DNA of 64,000 nucleotides from Monodelphis domestica (taxonomy: Eukaryota > Chordata > Mammalia > Didelphimorphia > Didelphidae). Where the stretch lies: assembly GCF_027887165.1 (NCBI RefSeq), contig NC_077232.1, positions 56,034,788-56,098,787 of the forward strand, written 5' to 3'. The position numbers were made by a program, and so were the translations under genes. The notes under the pieces were generated by a model. That model searched no databases. It was not told the origin of the DNA and worked only from the letters and a program-made list of their open reading frames with translations. Position 1 is the first letter of the stretch. Each line of letters begins with the position of its first letter. This document shows, one piece after another, positions 12,736 through 24,252 of the stretch.

Positions 12736-13046
12736 TACATTCTTTTTGCAAATAATAACACATTTTTTCAAAGGAATGCTATTTGTATTAAGGCACTTCC
12801 AAAATATTTCATTTGTACAATGATCCTTAGGATAAACATTTCTCTGATGCCTATGATGTCCCCAATATGAGAAATATAAAATCTAAAAGGTTTCCTTCTT
12901 TCATTTGTTTTTTAACTGTACATACATTAATGCCATATCCTCACATTTCTGCTAAGGAGTTTGTAAATATTGTAAATTAGGCCATCCACTTACCTTAAGT
13001 CTGATGAAATTTATTAGTTTAATGTATCCATAAAATTCAAGCCCTG
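12736..13046. repeat. Duplicated segment, copy with the working PRMT3 exon 4
   Basis: About 311 bp align along their full length with 14704-15032 in the same orientation (shared blocks such as ttttgcaaataa, aaaatatttcattt and ttattagtttaat). This copy contains exon 4 and its functional splice sites. The copies are about 1.97 kb apart, part of which is a later LTR insertion. Confidence 0.85.
12994..13043 (-). CDS. PRMT3: PRMT3 coding exon 4
   Basis: 50 nt: GG finishes Gly90, then 16 codons (LEFYGYIKLINFIRLK, residues 91-106). The acceptor is ttccacag/GG and the donor AAG/gtaagt. This short exon follows the zinc finger. A decayed duplicate lies about 2 kb upstream in transcript order (14976-15025). 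Confidence 0.97.
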
Positions 13047-13309
13047 TGGAAAAAAAACAAACTAATGATATAGAAAATCCAGATCTTACTATAATGTATT
13101 ATTTAATTGAACTGCTTTTCTATAGAGATTTGTGCCATTAATCACAATAATTCTTGTAATTACATATTTCTGTTACTCAAATTATTTTAAATTTAGAAAA
13201 CAGGAAATAAATATCTTAATATTTAGTAAAATCCACAAATTGTAGGATCTAAAAAAATCTAAATAGCATAATACAAAATTAAGAAAAATAATTTTAGAAT
13301 GTTATTGTT

Positions 13310-14030
13310 TACTTGAGAAGACTAACAAGGAGGATATGTGAATGGGTCTGAAATCAGGAAGATGGGTTCTGTGATTTTTAGATTCTCTCCATCTTGCTTG
13401 GTCTAACACCCAGGAATGTGCACAACCACATTACATGGGCATGTGCTAGCAAATGACAACTCAGAAACAGTGGACAGACCCCTGGGCTGTCCTAAGTCAA
13501 GCTAAGCTATCATTAGTACAGATGAGATACAGGAAAGTGGTATAAAACCGTATATATAAAGTATGTCACTTCCTCTCTCTCCCTCTTTCCCCAGAAAGCC
13601 GACTCTGGCTGGCAGCATGCTAAGCGTTCTGACATCTTGGCGTGGTGGCAGCTATTTGTCTGGGTTTGGCAGTGAGTTTGCCCTTGAGCTGATTCAGGTT
13701 CAGGCATTTTGGCTGAGCCCTTTTGGAGTTCAGGCTGATTCCTTCCTCCTTACTTTCTAGAGCTTCTGGTCTTCCTTCTGGCACTAGCCAGGTGGGAGAA
13801 AACCTACTACCTTTCCTTCTTCCTTCTTCTTAATCTCTTTCCACTATATCAATTAAATCACCATAAATCTCCAGTTGACTTGGGTATTTTATTATTTGGG
13901 ATTTTCCCTGGGGGCCAATTAAAACTAGATTTTAAGTCACAACGCTAAAATTGTCTTTACAGTTCAAATCCCACCTCTGATGCTTACTGTGATGGATCAC
14001 TTTGGAAAAGCTTAACCTCTGTAAGTTGAT
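13310..14030 (+). repeat. MIR-like SINE split by an LTR insertion
   Basis: Flanks of the LTR join smoothly: 'ctgaaatcaggaagatgggttc' before and 'gttcaaatcccacctctgatgctta' after, giving one continuous SINE once the LTR and one GTTC copy are removed. Confidence 0.7.
13370..13971 (+). mobile_element. Solo LTR, 602 bp, with 4-bp target duplication
   Basis: Starts TGTGATTTTT and ends GTCTTTACA, flanked by GTTC on both sides (13366-13369 and 13972-13975). Inside are a TATA-like ggtataaaacc (about 13540) and an ATTAAA polyadenylation-type signal near 13853. The right part (ttgacttgggtattttatta) also occurs, inverted, in the LTR at 63067-63772, so both belong to one family. TG...CA ends and a 4-bp duplication suggest a class I (gamma-like) endogenous retrovirus. 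Confidence 0.88.
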
Positions 14031-14703
14031 GAGATCAATAAAAAAAGATCTCAAGGGATGAAGAGAAAAGTTCAGTAACTAGGAGAATCCCTACACAAAA
14101 GGCAGGAAGACAAGGATCCAAAATATAAGGATAAAGAGAAATGGCCATAGAAGTAGGAGAAGAATCAAGAAAAAGCAGTGTTATTGAGATCCAAAGAGTA
14201 TCTAAGAAGAGAGGTGGAAACTAGTCACTAAAGCATCAGGAAGGTAACAGAATGAAGGGTGAGAAAAAGTCACCGAAATTAGCACTTAAGGTATTGCTGG
14301 AAACTTTGAGAGGGCAGTGTAACCAAGAGTTGGGATTAAAAGTCAGATTAGAATAGAATGAGAAGTAGATGATAACAAAAAAAAAACATTAGAAGAAACT
14401 AAATCAAGTATCTCTCATAGCTATTACTAGGGGGTGAATTTTTAATCAAATAATGAATTATTTGTTCATAAAGCAACTAAGACAAGAAGCAAAGCAGACT
14501 TTTGGGACAAATAAAACTTTGTATTTGTATTAAATATCTCTGACATCCAGGGGTAGAGAGAAGACAGTAGAAGAAACATTATAGCCAATCTCTCCTAACA
14601 TGCTCTTCCAAACAACTTTAAAATAATGCCTCTCATCAAATTCTGGAGTAGTAATTTGGTAAGTCATCTTTTTTTCCCAGCTCAAACAAGTAAAAATCTA
14701 GTG

Positions 14704-15032
14704 TTATACTTTTTTTGCAAATAACACATTTTTTTTCCAAAGGAATGTTGTTGATATTAAGACACCTTCAAAATATTTCATTTGCACATTGATTGATAGG
14801 ATAAGCATTTCTCCAATGGCTGTGATTTCCCCAATATAAGGAATATGAAAATCTAAGTTTCCTTTTTTTGGTTTGTTCTTCATATGTGTATAAATTAATG
14901 CCATACTCTCACATTTCTGCCAAGAAATTTATAAATATCATAAATTAGGTCATCCATTTATACTTGGGTCTATCTATTAAGTCTAATGACATTTATTAGT
15001 TTAATATACCCATAAAATTCAAACCCAGCTAA
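14704..15032. repeat. Duplicated segment, copy with the dead PRMT3 exon 4
   Basis: Partner of 12736-13046; see that entry. This copy has more changes in the splice sites and small insertions. Confidence 0.85.
14976..15025 (-). pseudogene. PRMT3: Fossil duplicate of PRMT3 exon 4
   Basis: Exactly 50 nt align to exon 4 without gaps and with about six differences. The frame is still open and would read FEFYGYIKLINVIRL in place of LEFYGYIKLINFIRL. Splicing is lost: the acceptor cacag/GG has become tagct/GG, and the donor AAG/gtaagt region reads tataaa after a small insertion. It sits between exons 3 and 4, so it arose by an intragenic duplication of about 0.3 kb. I infer it is not spliced. Confidence 0.82.
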
Positions 15033-15394
15033 CAAAAGGTAGGGGTGAGAAATTTTTCTAGCCCAAGAAAATGTAAAGAATCTGTGACACTAGGGTGAGG
15101 GGCTGGCCCAGAAGATAATACATAAAAGGGAGCCCCAAAAGGGAGTTGGAGAAATGGTGTCAAAAGTTCAAAAAAGTCACTTTAAAAAAAAAAAAGTTAC
15201 TTTAAAAGGGGGAACCAGACAAGCAAGAAAGCTTTGAAAAAATGATTGAATTTATTTTATATGCACATGTGTGTATCTCTACATAGACATTTTAAATAAA
15301 CTTTATGTAATTGAGATTGGTGAATTTATACATAATCTTTTCATTTTCTACTTTGTATATGAAATTTTCATTTCTCAATGTTTAATTCCTGAAT

Positions 15395-15660
15395 GAAAAA
15401 ATCAAAACAACAAAAACTTCACATTCATATACCCAAATATTTCAATCATCATTTTTTTGCAGCAGAAAAGAACTGGAAACAAAATGGATGCCCATCCACT
15501 GGGAAATGGCTAACCAAATTATGGTACATAAATGCAAAGGAATATTACTGTATGGTAAGAAACAACAAATATAATGACTATGGGGAAAAGAACAAATTTA
15601 AAATCATAGTCTGTATATTCAAAGCTGTGTTTTTTCTAATAGCAATGTATGTCTGAAAGG
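15395..15660 (+). repeat. Old L1 ORF2 3' end fragment
   Basis: The frame 15393-15656 contains KNWKQNGCPSTGKWLTKLWY, the conserved C-terminal piece of L1 ORF2 (compare the younger copy near 23330). It is truncated on both sides and diverged. Confidence 0.75.
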
Positions 15661-15886
15661 GTTAGATTATAAAGAATGCCGAACATCACAGAATCAACAT
15701 TTTTTAACTGTGCACTGTAGTGCTAGAGAAGATTTTTGAGAGTCCCTTGTACAGGAAGGAGATCAAATCGGTCAATACTTAAAAGAAAGCAATGCAGTCT
15801 ATTCACTGGAAGTTCAAATACTAAAACTAAAGCTTAAATATTTTTTGGCTACATAATGAGAAGGCAGGACTCACTGAAAAAGACCT

Positions 15887-17255
15887 TGAGGAGGCAGAGT
15901 CAAGATGGTGGCATAGAGGCAGCAAATATTCAGACCTCTGAAAACCCTTCCTTACCAATTACAAACTAAGTGCTCCTAGGGGACTGAAAATCAAACCTAA
16001 AAATAAGACAAAGTCAAGGAACCCTCCTGCTTGGACTCAACTTAAAAGGTACGTCCCCTCAAAGCCAGAATTCGAGAACATTCAGGTTTAAGGGGAAGGA
16101 AGAAGGAAGGTCCCGGGACCCCTCCCCCACCTAGAGCACTAAGCCTCCAGTGGTAGCTGGGACCTCTGGGCAGGCAAAGGTTCTAGTCCGGAGGAAGTAC
16201 CTTGCGAGTAAAGTTGTACCAGGCTCAGGGCATCCAACACAGACAGTAGGGAGGCAGATAGAGGAGAAATGCAGAGCGCAGAGCAGGAGGCATAGTTGCA
16301 GCAGCAGAGACATTCCATATGGCCCCCCCCCCAGGTTTTGGCTTCAGGGCACATCTAGCAACCCAGCATGACTTAATCTCATCAAAGCCTTCAGAGGGCA
16401 GGGAAGCTCAAGCTCCAAAACTCCTTCCCCCACAGACTGCTGGACTTCATCCCATCAAAGCCTCCAGAGGGCAGGGAAGTTCAAGCTCCAACACCCTTCC
16501 CCCACAGACTGCACTGAGAGATTTACTTACAAAACTCCAAGTGTGAAGACGGAAAGAAAAGCCCAAAATCATTAAAAAAAAATAATAAGAGGAGCAAGAG
16601 CTCAGGCAACTGTAGAGAATGAATAAAGAAGGGGTAAATATGATCAAACAACAGAAAAATAAAAAAGAAATTACAATCAACAGCTTCTATATAGGCAATG
16701 AACAATGAGCAAACGGAACATAGGAGGATGAGGGAACACTAAGCAAAAAAAGAGAAAACCCAGTGAATTGGATATAGGCTCTGGAAGAACTCAAAATATA
16801 ATTCAAAACACAATTAAGAGAGGCTGAAAACAACTGGGAAAAGAACTTAAAAAAGCAAGATAAGCCATCTGGAAACAGAAAACAGTGTCTTGAAAGCCAA
16901 AATTAATCAGCTTGAAAAAGAAGCAAAGGAGATGAAAGACGAGGCAAAGAAAATGAAAGATGAGGCAGAGAAGATGAAAGATGACCTACAAAGAAAATCA
17001 GACAAGAAGCAGAAGGATGACCAAAAAGCCAGGGAAGAAATCCAGTCTTTAAAATCCAGAATACAACAACTAGAAGCAAGTGATTTCACAAAGCAGCAGG
17101 ACACTATAAAACAAAATCAAAAGAATGAAAAAATTGAGGAAAATATGAAGCACCTCATTCACAAAACACAAAATTTAGAAAATTGTTCTAGGAGAGACAA
17201 CTTGAAAAAGATCTTGATATTTGGAAACACTAAAGGCAAAAGGCAAAAGGGATAG
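15887..17255 (+). mobile_element. L1 with intact 5' end: 5' UTR and ORF1 N-terminal part (3' truncated)
   Basis: Begins with the L1 5' terminus 'ggaggcagagtcaagatggtgg', shared with the copy at 25902. The 5' UTR runs to about 16.65 kb; ORF1 follows with stops and shifts. A 121-codon frame (16890-17255) covers the ORF1 coiled coil (MKAKINQLEKEAKEMKDE ...) and the start of the RNA-binding part (NCSRRDNLK). Two 21-bp units at 16931-16972 add two heptads compared with the copy at 26978. The element ends abruptly at about 17255 in an RTE-like tail. Confidence 0.85.
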
Positions 17256-17408
17256 CAGAGGATAAGATACATAGTGTCTTGGTGACAACAAACCTGAGCT
17301 TGGACAGACTTCAGGAGATAGTGGAGGACAGAAAGACCTAGTGTGCTATGATCTAAGTGGTCTTGTCAGGAAGTCAGACATGACTAAAGACCAAACAACA
17401 AAAATGTA
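17256..17408 (+). repeat. RTE-like LINE/SINE tail fragment
   Basis: 'ggaggacagaaagacctagtgtgctatgat' then 'aagtcagacatgactaaagacc' match the 3' tail shared by RTE LINEs and RTE-tailed SINEs in marsupials. Diverged. Confidence 0.5.
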
Positions 17409-17544
17409 AAAAGAACCAAGAAAACAATCTATATAATGACTACAAAGATATACATGGGAAGAATAATGATCACAAAACAACGAAAATTAATGTTGTGAAA
17501 CTTACAAAGAACAAACATAGCTCAAGAAGAGCTATAAGATGAGA

Positions 17545-17590
<46 letters not shown>

Positions 17591-17870
17591 CACACACTCT
17601 TACAAAGGTAGGAGGTTCAAAGCTGTGGAGCACTATATATATATTGTCAGGTTTTTTTTTTCAACATATTAGCAGATACTGATCCCTTTTCCTCTTCCTC
17701 TTTTTTTTTTTTAGAAAATATTCCTAGTTTTAAAAAAAAAGGTTCACAGAGAGAAGGATAAGGGAGAAAAATAAGGTGATTTAAATATAAGATATTAATA
17801 CAAATTTATTATTTTTTTAAAAAAAGAAGAGATATGCAATGACAGCATGAATGAGGAATCAAGCAAAATC
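17409..17870 (+). repeat. 3' UTR-like end of an older L1 subfamily
   Basis: 'aacaatctatataatgactac', 'ggtaggaggttcaaagctgtgg' and a T/A-rich end resemble the 3' UTR of an older marsupial L1 group. It includes the microsatellite at 17546-17598. Family by pattern only. Confidence 0.45.
17546..17598. repeat. (AC)n microsatellite with short (AT)n
   Basis: About 18 uninterrupted AC units, then atatatat and a few more AC units. Confidence 0.95.
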
Positions 17871-18519
17871 CAAGGAGAGAGGATGTGAAATCACGAGCAT
17901 GAGCAGTGAGGTTGGCCCTTTAGCATACTCAAAAATTACAAACTACATCTTTTCAAAATAATGTATTCCTAAATATATTACTTTTCTTTTTCTTTCCCTG
18001 TCAGCAATTGCTTTATTTCTCCATTGGCTTTTCTTTATTTTAATGCAGAAAACAAAATATTTCTCAAAGTTCATATCATGGCCTGAACATTAATCCAATC
18101 CATACTCTGAATTACGTTTGAAGATTTTCATTCTAAGGACTAGCTCATAACTCAAAAACTCCAATCTCCCCATGTACCCTTATTCTTTCATACCCTAATT
18201 CACAGATGATGAACTCTGTTTACAATGATCTTTGTTTTTAAACTACAATACTAAAATAAGCAGAGAGACATTAGAAAAACCTATTTTTTTTTCCTGGAAG
18301 AGCACTGCTCTGACTAAAAGGCTAATTGACTGTCAGAAGATTTTAGATCACAAACTATTATCAATCTATAATCTCCAATTGTTAAAATGTCTTAGTTCTA
18401 TAAAACAATAGCTAGTCACTCTAAGTATACTTTAAAGAAATTCTACCAAAAGGTGAAGAAAATTGATGGTTAATCTTAAATATAATAAAATCCAATCTTT
18501 CTAAAAAAAATACACTTAC

Positions 18520-18602
18520 CATGTTTATGGACCATGTTGTCAATATCAAACTGATGTTCAGATTTACAGTGAGAAAATGTGTCTTCAGCAGAAGTGAATA
18601 AC
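18520..18602 (-). CDS. PRMT3: PRMT3 coding exon 3 (second half of the zinc finger)
   Basis: 83 nt: G finishes Arg62, 27 codons (LFTSAEDTFSHCKSEHQFDI-DNMVHKH, residues 63-89), then G of Gly90. The acceptor is gttttag/G and the donor CATG/gtaagt. It supplies the two zinc-binding histidines (H73, H78), so the finger is split between exons 2 and 3. Confidence 0.97.
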
Positions 18603-18639
18603 CTAAAACACAAGCAAAGGCTTTAAGGAATACAGTCCA

Positions 18640-18880
18640 AGGAATAATGAAAATAACAATTAGCATTTCTGTAGCATTTTGTTTCCAAAACTCTATAAAT
18701 ATTATCTTATCCTCTTAAAAATCTAGGAGGTAGGTAAGATTATTATAATTTTACAGAAACCGAGGCCAATATACAATGACTTATCCAGAGTCACAGATAG
18801 TGTATATCTAAAAATCTGTATTTGAATTCAGGTCTTCCTGACTCCAGACCCAGCACTCTACTCAATGATCCACCTGATTG
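18640..18880 (-). repeat. MIR/CORE-type SINE
   Basis: Minus-strand features: 'tgaattcaggtcttcctgactcc' is the inverted tRNA-like head and 'attttacagaaaccgaggcc' the CORE/MIR middle. Diverged. Confidence 0.65.
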
Positions 18881-19149
18881 CCTCCAAATATTAAATAATT
18901 TCATCTTATACTTCAATGGATCTGTGATCTCTTTGAGATGAGTGAGTTCCACCTCCACTGACAAAAGTTCACAAACCTTACCTGTCCCTTTCTTATTATG
19001 TAATAATGCCACAAAGGATCCATCTCCTGTGCTAAGGGCCACATTGGTTCTTTTAATATTTTACTGTATACAAGGCAACAAACACTCAAACTGAGCATCT
19101 ATTATTTCTTACTCTAAATGATCTTACTGTTATCTTGTCACCTGCAAGT

Positions 19150-19480
19150 TGTATAAATGGAGATTTTGAACCCTAGACTTCATTCCCCAAAAGTCGTTGG
19201 TATTTCCCAGAATTCCCTATAATCTCACCTGAGTCTCGATTTAGGCAAGATCACAATTTGTATATAACTGGCAGTAACACCTCCCACACTCTCTTCTCTT
19301 CCACTGCAATGATGTAGCAAGTATAGTGGTAGGCTAAGCATGGGGATTTTGAATGGGCTAATCTGCCATGGGCATGTGGTTTTTATTTGTATCTTCTTTA
19401 TTCCTTGATTTCTAATAATCCTTAATAAACCTCATGAAATATAATATTTTTATTATTAGAGATATAATTTAATTTTTACA
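19150..19480 (+). repeat. 5' LTR of the ERV
   Basis: TG...CA ends; a TATA-like tgtatataact at about 19260 and an AATAAA signal near 19425 mark U3 and R. Paired with 24253-24583. Confidence 0.93.
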
Positions 19481-22061
19481 GTTCTGGCCACCACAAGTCG
19501 AATGAGAACTTCTCAATTTTTTTTTAAAGCCATGTTTCTCCTGCCAAGGATTTTTACCCCACCCACTCACCCTCACAAGCTTCTCTTGATTCAGCTTGCT
19601 CCTGCTGCCCACGCTTGCCTCCAGCCATCCACTCCATCTTCTTGACCCAGATTGCTCTCCAAGCCCCGGTCCCAGCCCCAGCAACTCTACTGATCTGCAG
19701 CCTCCAAGCCAGATCACCCCAGGCCCAGCCCCAGTACCCAGGCTGTTGGTAGCTGCCTCTGTGTCTTTGGAATAACAAACCAACTGGTAAAATCTGGGGT
19801 GTTCTTTCCTTAGGAAACAATTAGCCTCCATGTGGCAGGGGACCTCAGGGGGGAACAAGGAGAAGAAGAGACTTTTCCAAGCAGGAAGTTGATCACAAGC
19901 ATGGTGTATTCTATGAGAGGGCAGTGCATTGCCTATTTCAAAGGATATTTTTTGAGTGCACTGATCCTTTTACTTATCTTACCTGACATTTGGGGGAGAA
20001 ATTCATCTCCCTGCAACTCTTTGCCATTTGGGCCTGTCCAATTTGGGATTCCTAAAACCCGTGTTCTTCTCCACTATGGGAAATCCCAGAGTACTGACAA
20101 AAGGAATCTCAATGGGGGGAAAAAACAACATAAAAACGAACTTTAAAGAGAATGGACATTATATTTTTTAACTTTTCAGACTCCAATGTTTTATAAAACT
20201 CTCTGTATTTTATTGCATTTTGCTGATTGTTTTAAGATTTAATTTTGTTGGTTTTAAGTTCATATATCAATGTATTCAATACTATTCTGTTACACTAAAT
20301 CATTTTAATGTACTAGATTTTAACTACTGTTATATTCTGTTGCTTTTCCCCTATAACTATACTGAAGAAATATTATTCAAAAGCCTTTTTTCTATTTTGA
20401 CTTTGTAAATTGTCACATAGAGGATGGATGGACTTCATCAAATCTGGTTACAATTGTATAACAACCTTTGGAAAATGTAATGAGCTAAATATCTCAAATT
20501 GATTTTAAGGGGTCTTTAGACATGATTTTTAGATTTTTTAAACAACTGATCATTTTGCCTGCCTCTAACAGGAGGTAACGTCCATTTTAGTAGCTGAAGT
20601 GAAATACAATTATAATTCCCACCTCCCACATTTATAAAAATGTGAATAGATAGGACATCACACACAGTCTTATACCAAAGGAGCTGGGAAGTTAATCCCA
20701 GGGCATGGTACCCCTGGATGTCTCCCAAAAAGAGAACAACTCTCAAAATCTCTTCAGCTCACTTTACTTCCACCAGAACAATCTAGATTTATTGGTGATG
20801 TTCTAGACCCAAATAAGTTTTACTTTGTTAAAAAAATATCTCAGCCAAGGTTGAAAGAATTGCTACACCCGAAAAACTTGTGACAAGTATCCATTTTCTT
20901 TAAATGTCATACAGCAACTTATGTGAAATATGATAGTAGGTTTGTTTGCAATTGTAATTAACTGGGCTATAATGAATTTTGGGGATATTGATAACTTTTT
21001 GAATTTGCATTACATGCTGTACTACTGTTCTTTATAAAAAAATATTACCTTGTGAAAATCATTTGCTTATACTCACAGTGTATCTTGACCAGTTATGAAG
21101 AGGAAATGGATCTCATTTTTGGTGAGAAACCGTGTATTCTACATTTCCTTAGCTGACACAGTGTGTCAATGATTATAAGCTATATTTTTTATTTTTAAAA
21201 CTTTTATTATTATAGTTTGCTTGCATGTGCAATATACTATTTCAGTTTTTTAAAATTTTTTCTCTCCTTTTTATATTTGAAACACATGTCACCAGTATAA
21301 AGATGTTTTGATTTTGCAGTAATATAAGTTTAAAATATATTTGCTATAATGTCAATACATACCCCAAAAGCTTGAGACTATAAAATGATGCCATTGATTG
21401 TTTAAAAAAAATTATGGGACTTTTGCTTAATGATTCTGTCTGATTCTAGGACAAGAGAATACAAAAAGAGCCATTGCACAGTGCCAAAGAAGCACAAAGC
21501 TAAACTGCATAGTGCCAATTGAGCACAAGGTCAAAGAGACCAACCAATCCCAAAGGGGTTGATGAAAATTTTGAGCCATGACAAGAGGACTTGAACATGT
21601 TTGGGGGGTCAAGGTTGCGGATGTTTAACATCTGTTAAAGGCAGGTCTTCCTTGTTCCACATTCTTCCAAGTATCTCAAATTTGGCTTCTACCTGGCTCC
21701 TAAAATCTAGTCCCTATTCTCTCTTTCATAATGAGACAACTTTCTGTAGACCTGGCTACTGACTGGGTAAATGCTTAATTGCTTACATCATTTTAATTGG
21801 GCCCTGATTCAAGGACCTGTTATAGATTTATTTTTCCTTTACTTAGAATTTTTACACATAAGACTTTGATAGTCTATATTTCATCCAGAAATTATCTTTT
21901 TTATTTGGATCTTTTTTGATGGCTTTTTTTTTTATTTCTCTTGCCAATTGATTCATACACCTCATAACTCAGCCATGCATCCCTAAGTAATCCCTGTGTT
22001 TTTCAATCACCCTCTTCAGGGGGGGAATGTATAATTATTATTATTTTAAATTGCAAAGTTT
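19481..22061 (+). other. ERV interior, 5' part, no recognised gene
   Basis: 2.6 kb between the 5' LTR and the nested L1. The first 300 bp are C-rich on the plus strand; the rest is AT-rich. One 104-codon frame (19832-20146) has a hydrophobic stretch (ALILLLILPDIW) that could be part of an old envelope-like leader, but I do not recognise it. Confidence 0.5.
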
Positions 22062-22077
22062 AAATTTCTTTTGAGAG

Positions 22078-23890
22078 ATGAACACAACTACAAAACACTC
22101 TCCACACAACTAAAACTAGACTTGAGCAATTGGAAAAACATTAACTGCTCATGGATAGGACGAGCCAATATAATAAAAATGACCATCCTACCCAAACTTA
22201 TTTATCTATTTAGTGCCATACCCATTGAACTACCAAAATACTTCTTCACTGATTTAGAAAAAAACATAACAAAATTCATTTGGAACAACAAAAGATCAAG
22301 GATATCCAGGGAAATAATTGAAAAAAAAAAAACACATATGATGGGGGCCTTGCAGTCCCTGACCTTAAACTATATTACAAAGCAGCAGTCATCAAAACAA
22401 TTTGGTACTGGCTAAGAAACAGGAAGGAAGATCAGTGGAATAGACTGGGGGAAAACGACCTCAGCAAGACAGTATATGATAAACCCAAAGATCCCAGCTT
22501 TTGGGACAAAAATCCACTATTTCATAAAAACTGCTGGGAAAATTGGAAGACAGTGTGGGAGAGACTAGGAATAGATCAACACCTCACACCCTACACCAAG
22601 ATAAATTCAAAATGGGTGAGAGACTTAAACATAAAGAAGGAAACCATAAGTAAATTGGGTAAACACAGAATAGTATACATGCCAGACCTTTGGGAGGGGA
22701 AAGGCTTTAAAACCAAGCAAGACATAGAAAGAATCACAAAATGTAAAATAAATAATTTTGACTACATCAAACTAAAAAGCTTTTGTACAAACAAAACCAA
22801 TGTAACTAAAATCAGAAGGGAAACAACAAATTGGGAAAAAATCTTCATAGAAACCTCTGACAAAGGTTTAATTACTCATATTTATAAAGAGCTAAATCAA
22901 TTGTACAAAAAATCAAGCCATTCTCCAATTGATAAATGGGCAAGGGACATGAACAGGCAGTTCTCAGATAAAGAAATCAAAACTATTAACAAGCACATGA
23001 AGAAGTGTTCTACATCTCTTCTAATCAGAGAGATGCAAATAAAAACAACTCTGAGGTATCACCTCACACCTAGCAGATTGGCTAACATAACAGCAAAGGA
23101 AAGTAATGAATGCTGGAGGGGATGTGGCAAAGTATGGACATTAATTCATTGCTGGTGGAGTTGTGAACTGATCCAACCATTCTGGAGGGCAATTTGGAAC
23201 TATGCCCAAAGGGCAACAAAAGAATATCTACCCTTTGATCCAGCCATAGCACTGCTGGGTCTGTACCCCAAAGAGATAATGGACAAAAAGACTTGTACAA
23301 AAATATTCCTAGCTGCACTCTTTGTGGTGGCCAAAAACTGGAAAACGAGGGGATGCCCATCAATTGGGGAATGGCTGAACAAACTGTGGTATACATTGGT
23401 GATGGAGTACTATTGTGCTAAAAGGAATAATAAAGTGGAGGAATTGCATGGAGACTGGAACAACCTCCAGGAAGTGATGCAGAGCGAGAGGAGCAGAACC
23501 AGGAGAACATTGTACACAGAGACTAATACACTGTGGTATAATCAAATGTAATGGACTTCTCTATTAGTGGCGGTGTAATGTCCCTGAACAATTTGCAGGG
23601 ATCCAGGAGAAAAAAACACTATTCATAAGCAAAGGATAAACTATGGGAGTGGAAACACCGAGGAAAAGCAACTGCCTGAATACAGCGGTTGAGGGGACAT
23701 GACAGAGGAGAGACTCTAAATGAACACTCTAATGCAAATATTATCAACATAGCAATGGGTTCAAATCAAGAAAACATGTAATGCCCAGTGGATTTACGCG
23801 TCGGCTATGGGGGGTGGGGGGAGGAAAAGAAAATGATCTATGTCTTTAATGAATAATGCTTGGAAATGATCAAATAAAATATATTAAAAA
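22078..23890 (+). mobile_element. 5'-truncated L1 nested in the ERV
   Basis: L1 ORF2 C-terminal part and 3' UTR, bounded by the 16-bp target duplication aaatttcttttgagag (22062-22077 and 23891-23906), with an A-rich 3' end. Frames 22071-22415 and 22553-23551 are one ORF2 region split by a frameshift. The second includes the terminal Cys motif CWRGCGKVWTLIHCWWSC and ends at NTLWYNQM. The 3' UTR has AATAAA near 23874. Among the younger L1s here. Confidence 0.93.
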
Positions 23891-23906
23891 AAATTTCTTT
23901 TGAGAG

Positions 23907-24252
23907 TAATTTTAGGATAAGAAACATGCTAACTCTCCGAATCCAAAAAGTGAACAGTTTAGAGAAGGCACCATAAAGATGCCTTCACAGACTTACAAGC
24001 TGCACCATAAGATCCAGAGTGAACTTTGGGATGCAGCAATTTGAACTGTGTGGGATTGAATGCATTTGTTTTGTATATATACTCTTATGCCAAAGGGGAC
24101 TGGCCCCTAACTGGCTTTTTGTCAATGCACCTAGCAATTATTGGTTTTGTTCTCTTTTCCTTTTATCCACAAATTACTGCAATCTTTAAGTTGATTATGT
24201 TTCCATGATCCTTTTGGGGAAACTGGTTTCCCAATACAATCACAGGGGGGTA
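23907..24252 (+). other. ERV interior, 3' part with polypurine tract
   Basis: 346 bp between the L1 and the 3' LTR. A 60-codon frame (24026-24208) has a hydrophobic segment, too short to call envelope. It ends with a G-run (24245-24250) typical of a plus-strand primer site. Confidence 0.55.

Noticed and set aside
19832..20146. 104-codon frame in the ERV interior as a retroviral gene
   Set aside because: No recognised retroviral motif; kept only as part of the unassigned interior.
24026..24208. Short hydrophobic frame before the 3' LTR as an envelope transmembrane gene
   Set aside because: Only 60 codons, no cysteine motif or heptads; the position is suggestive but the evidence is too weak.
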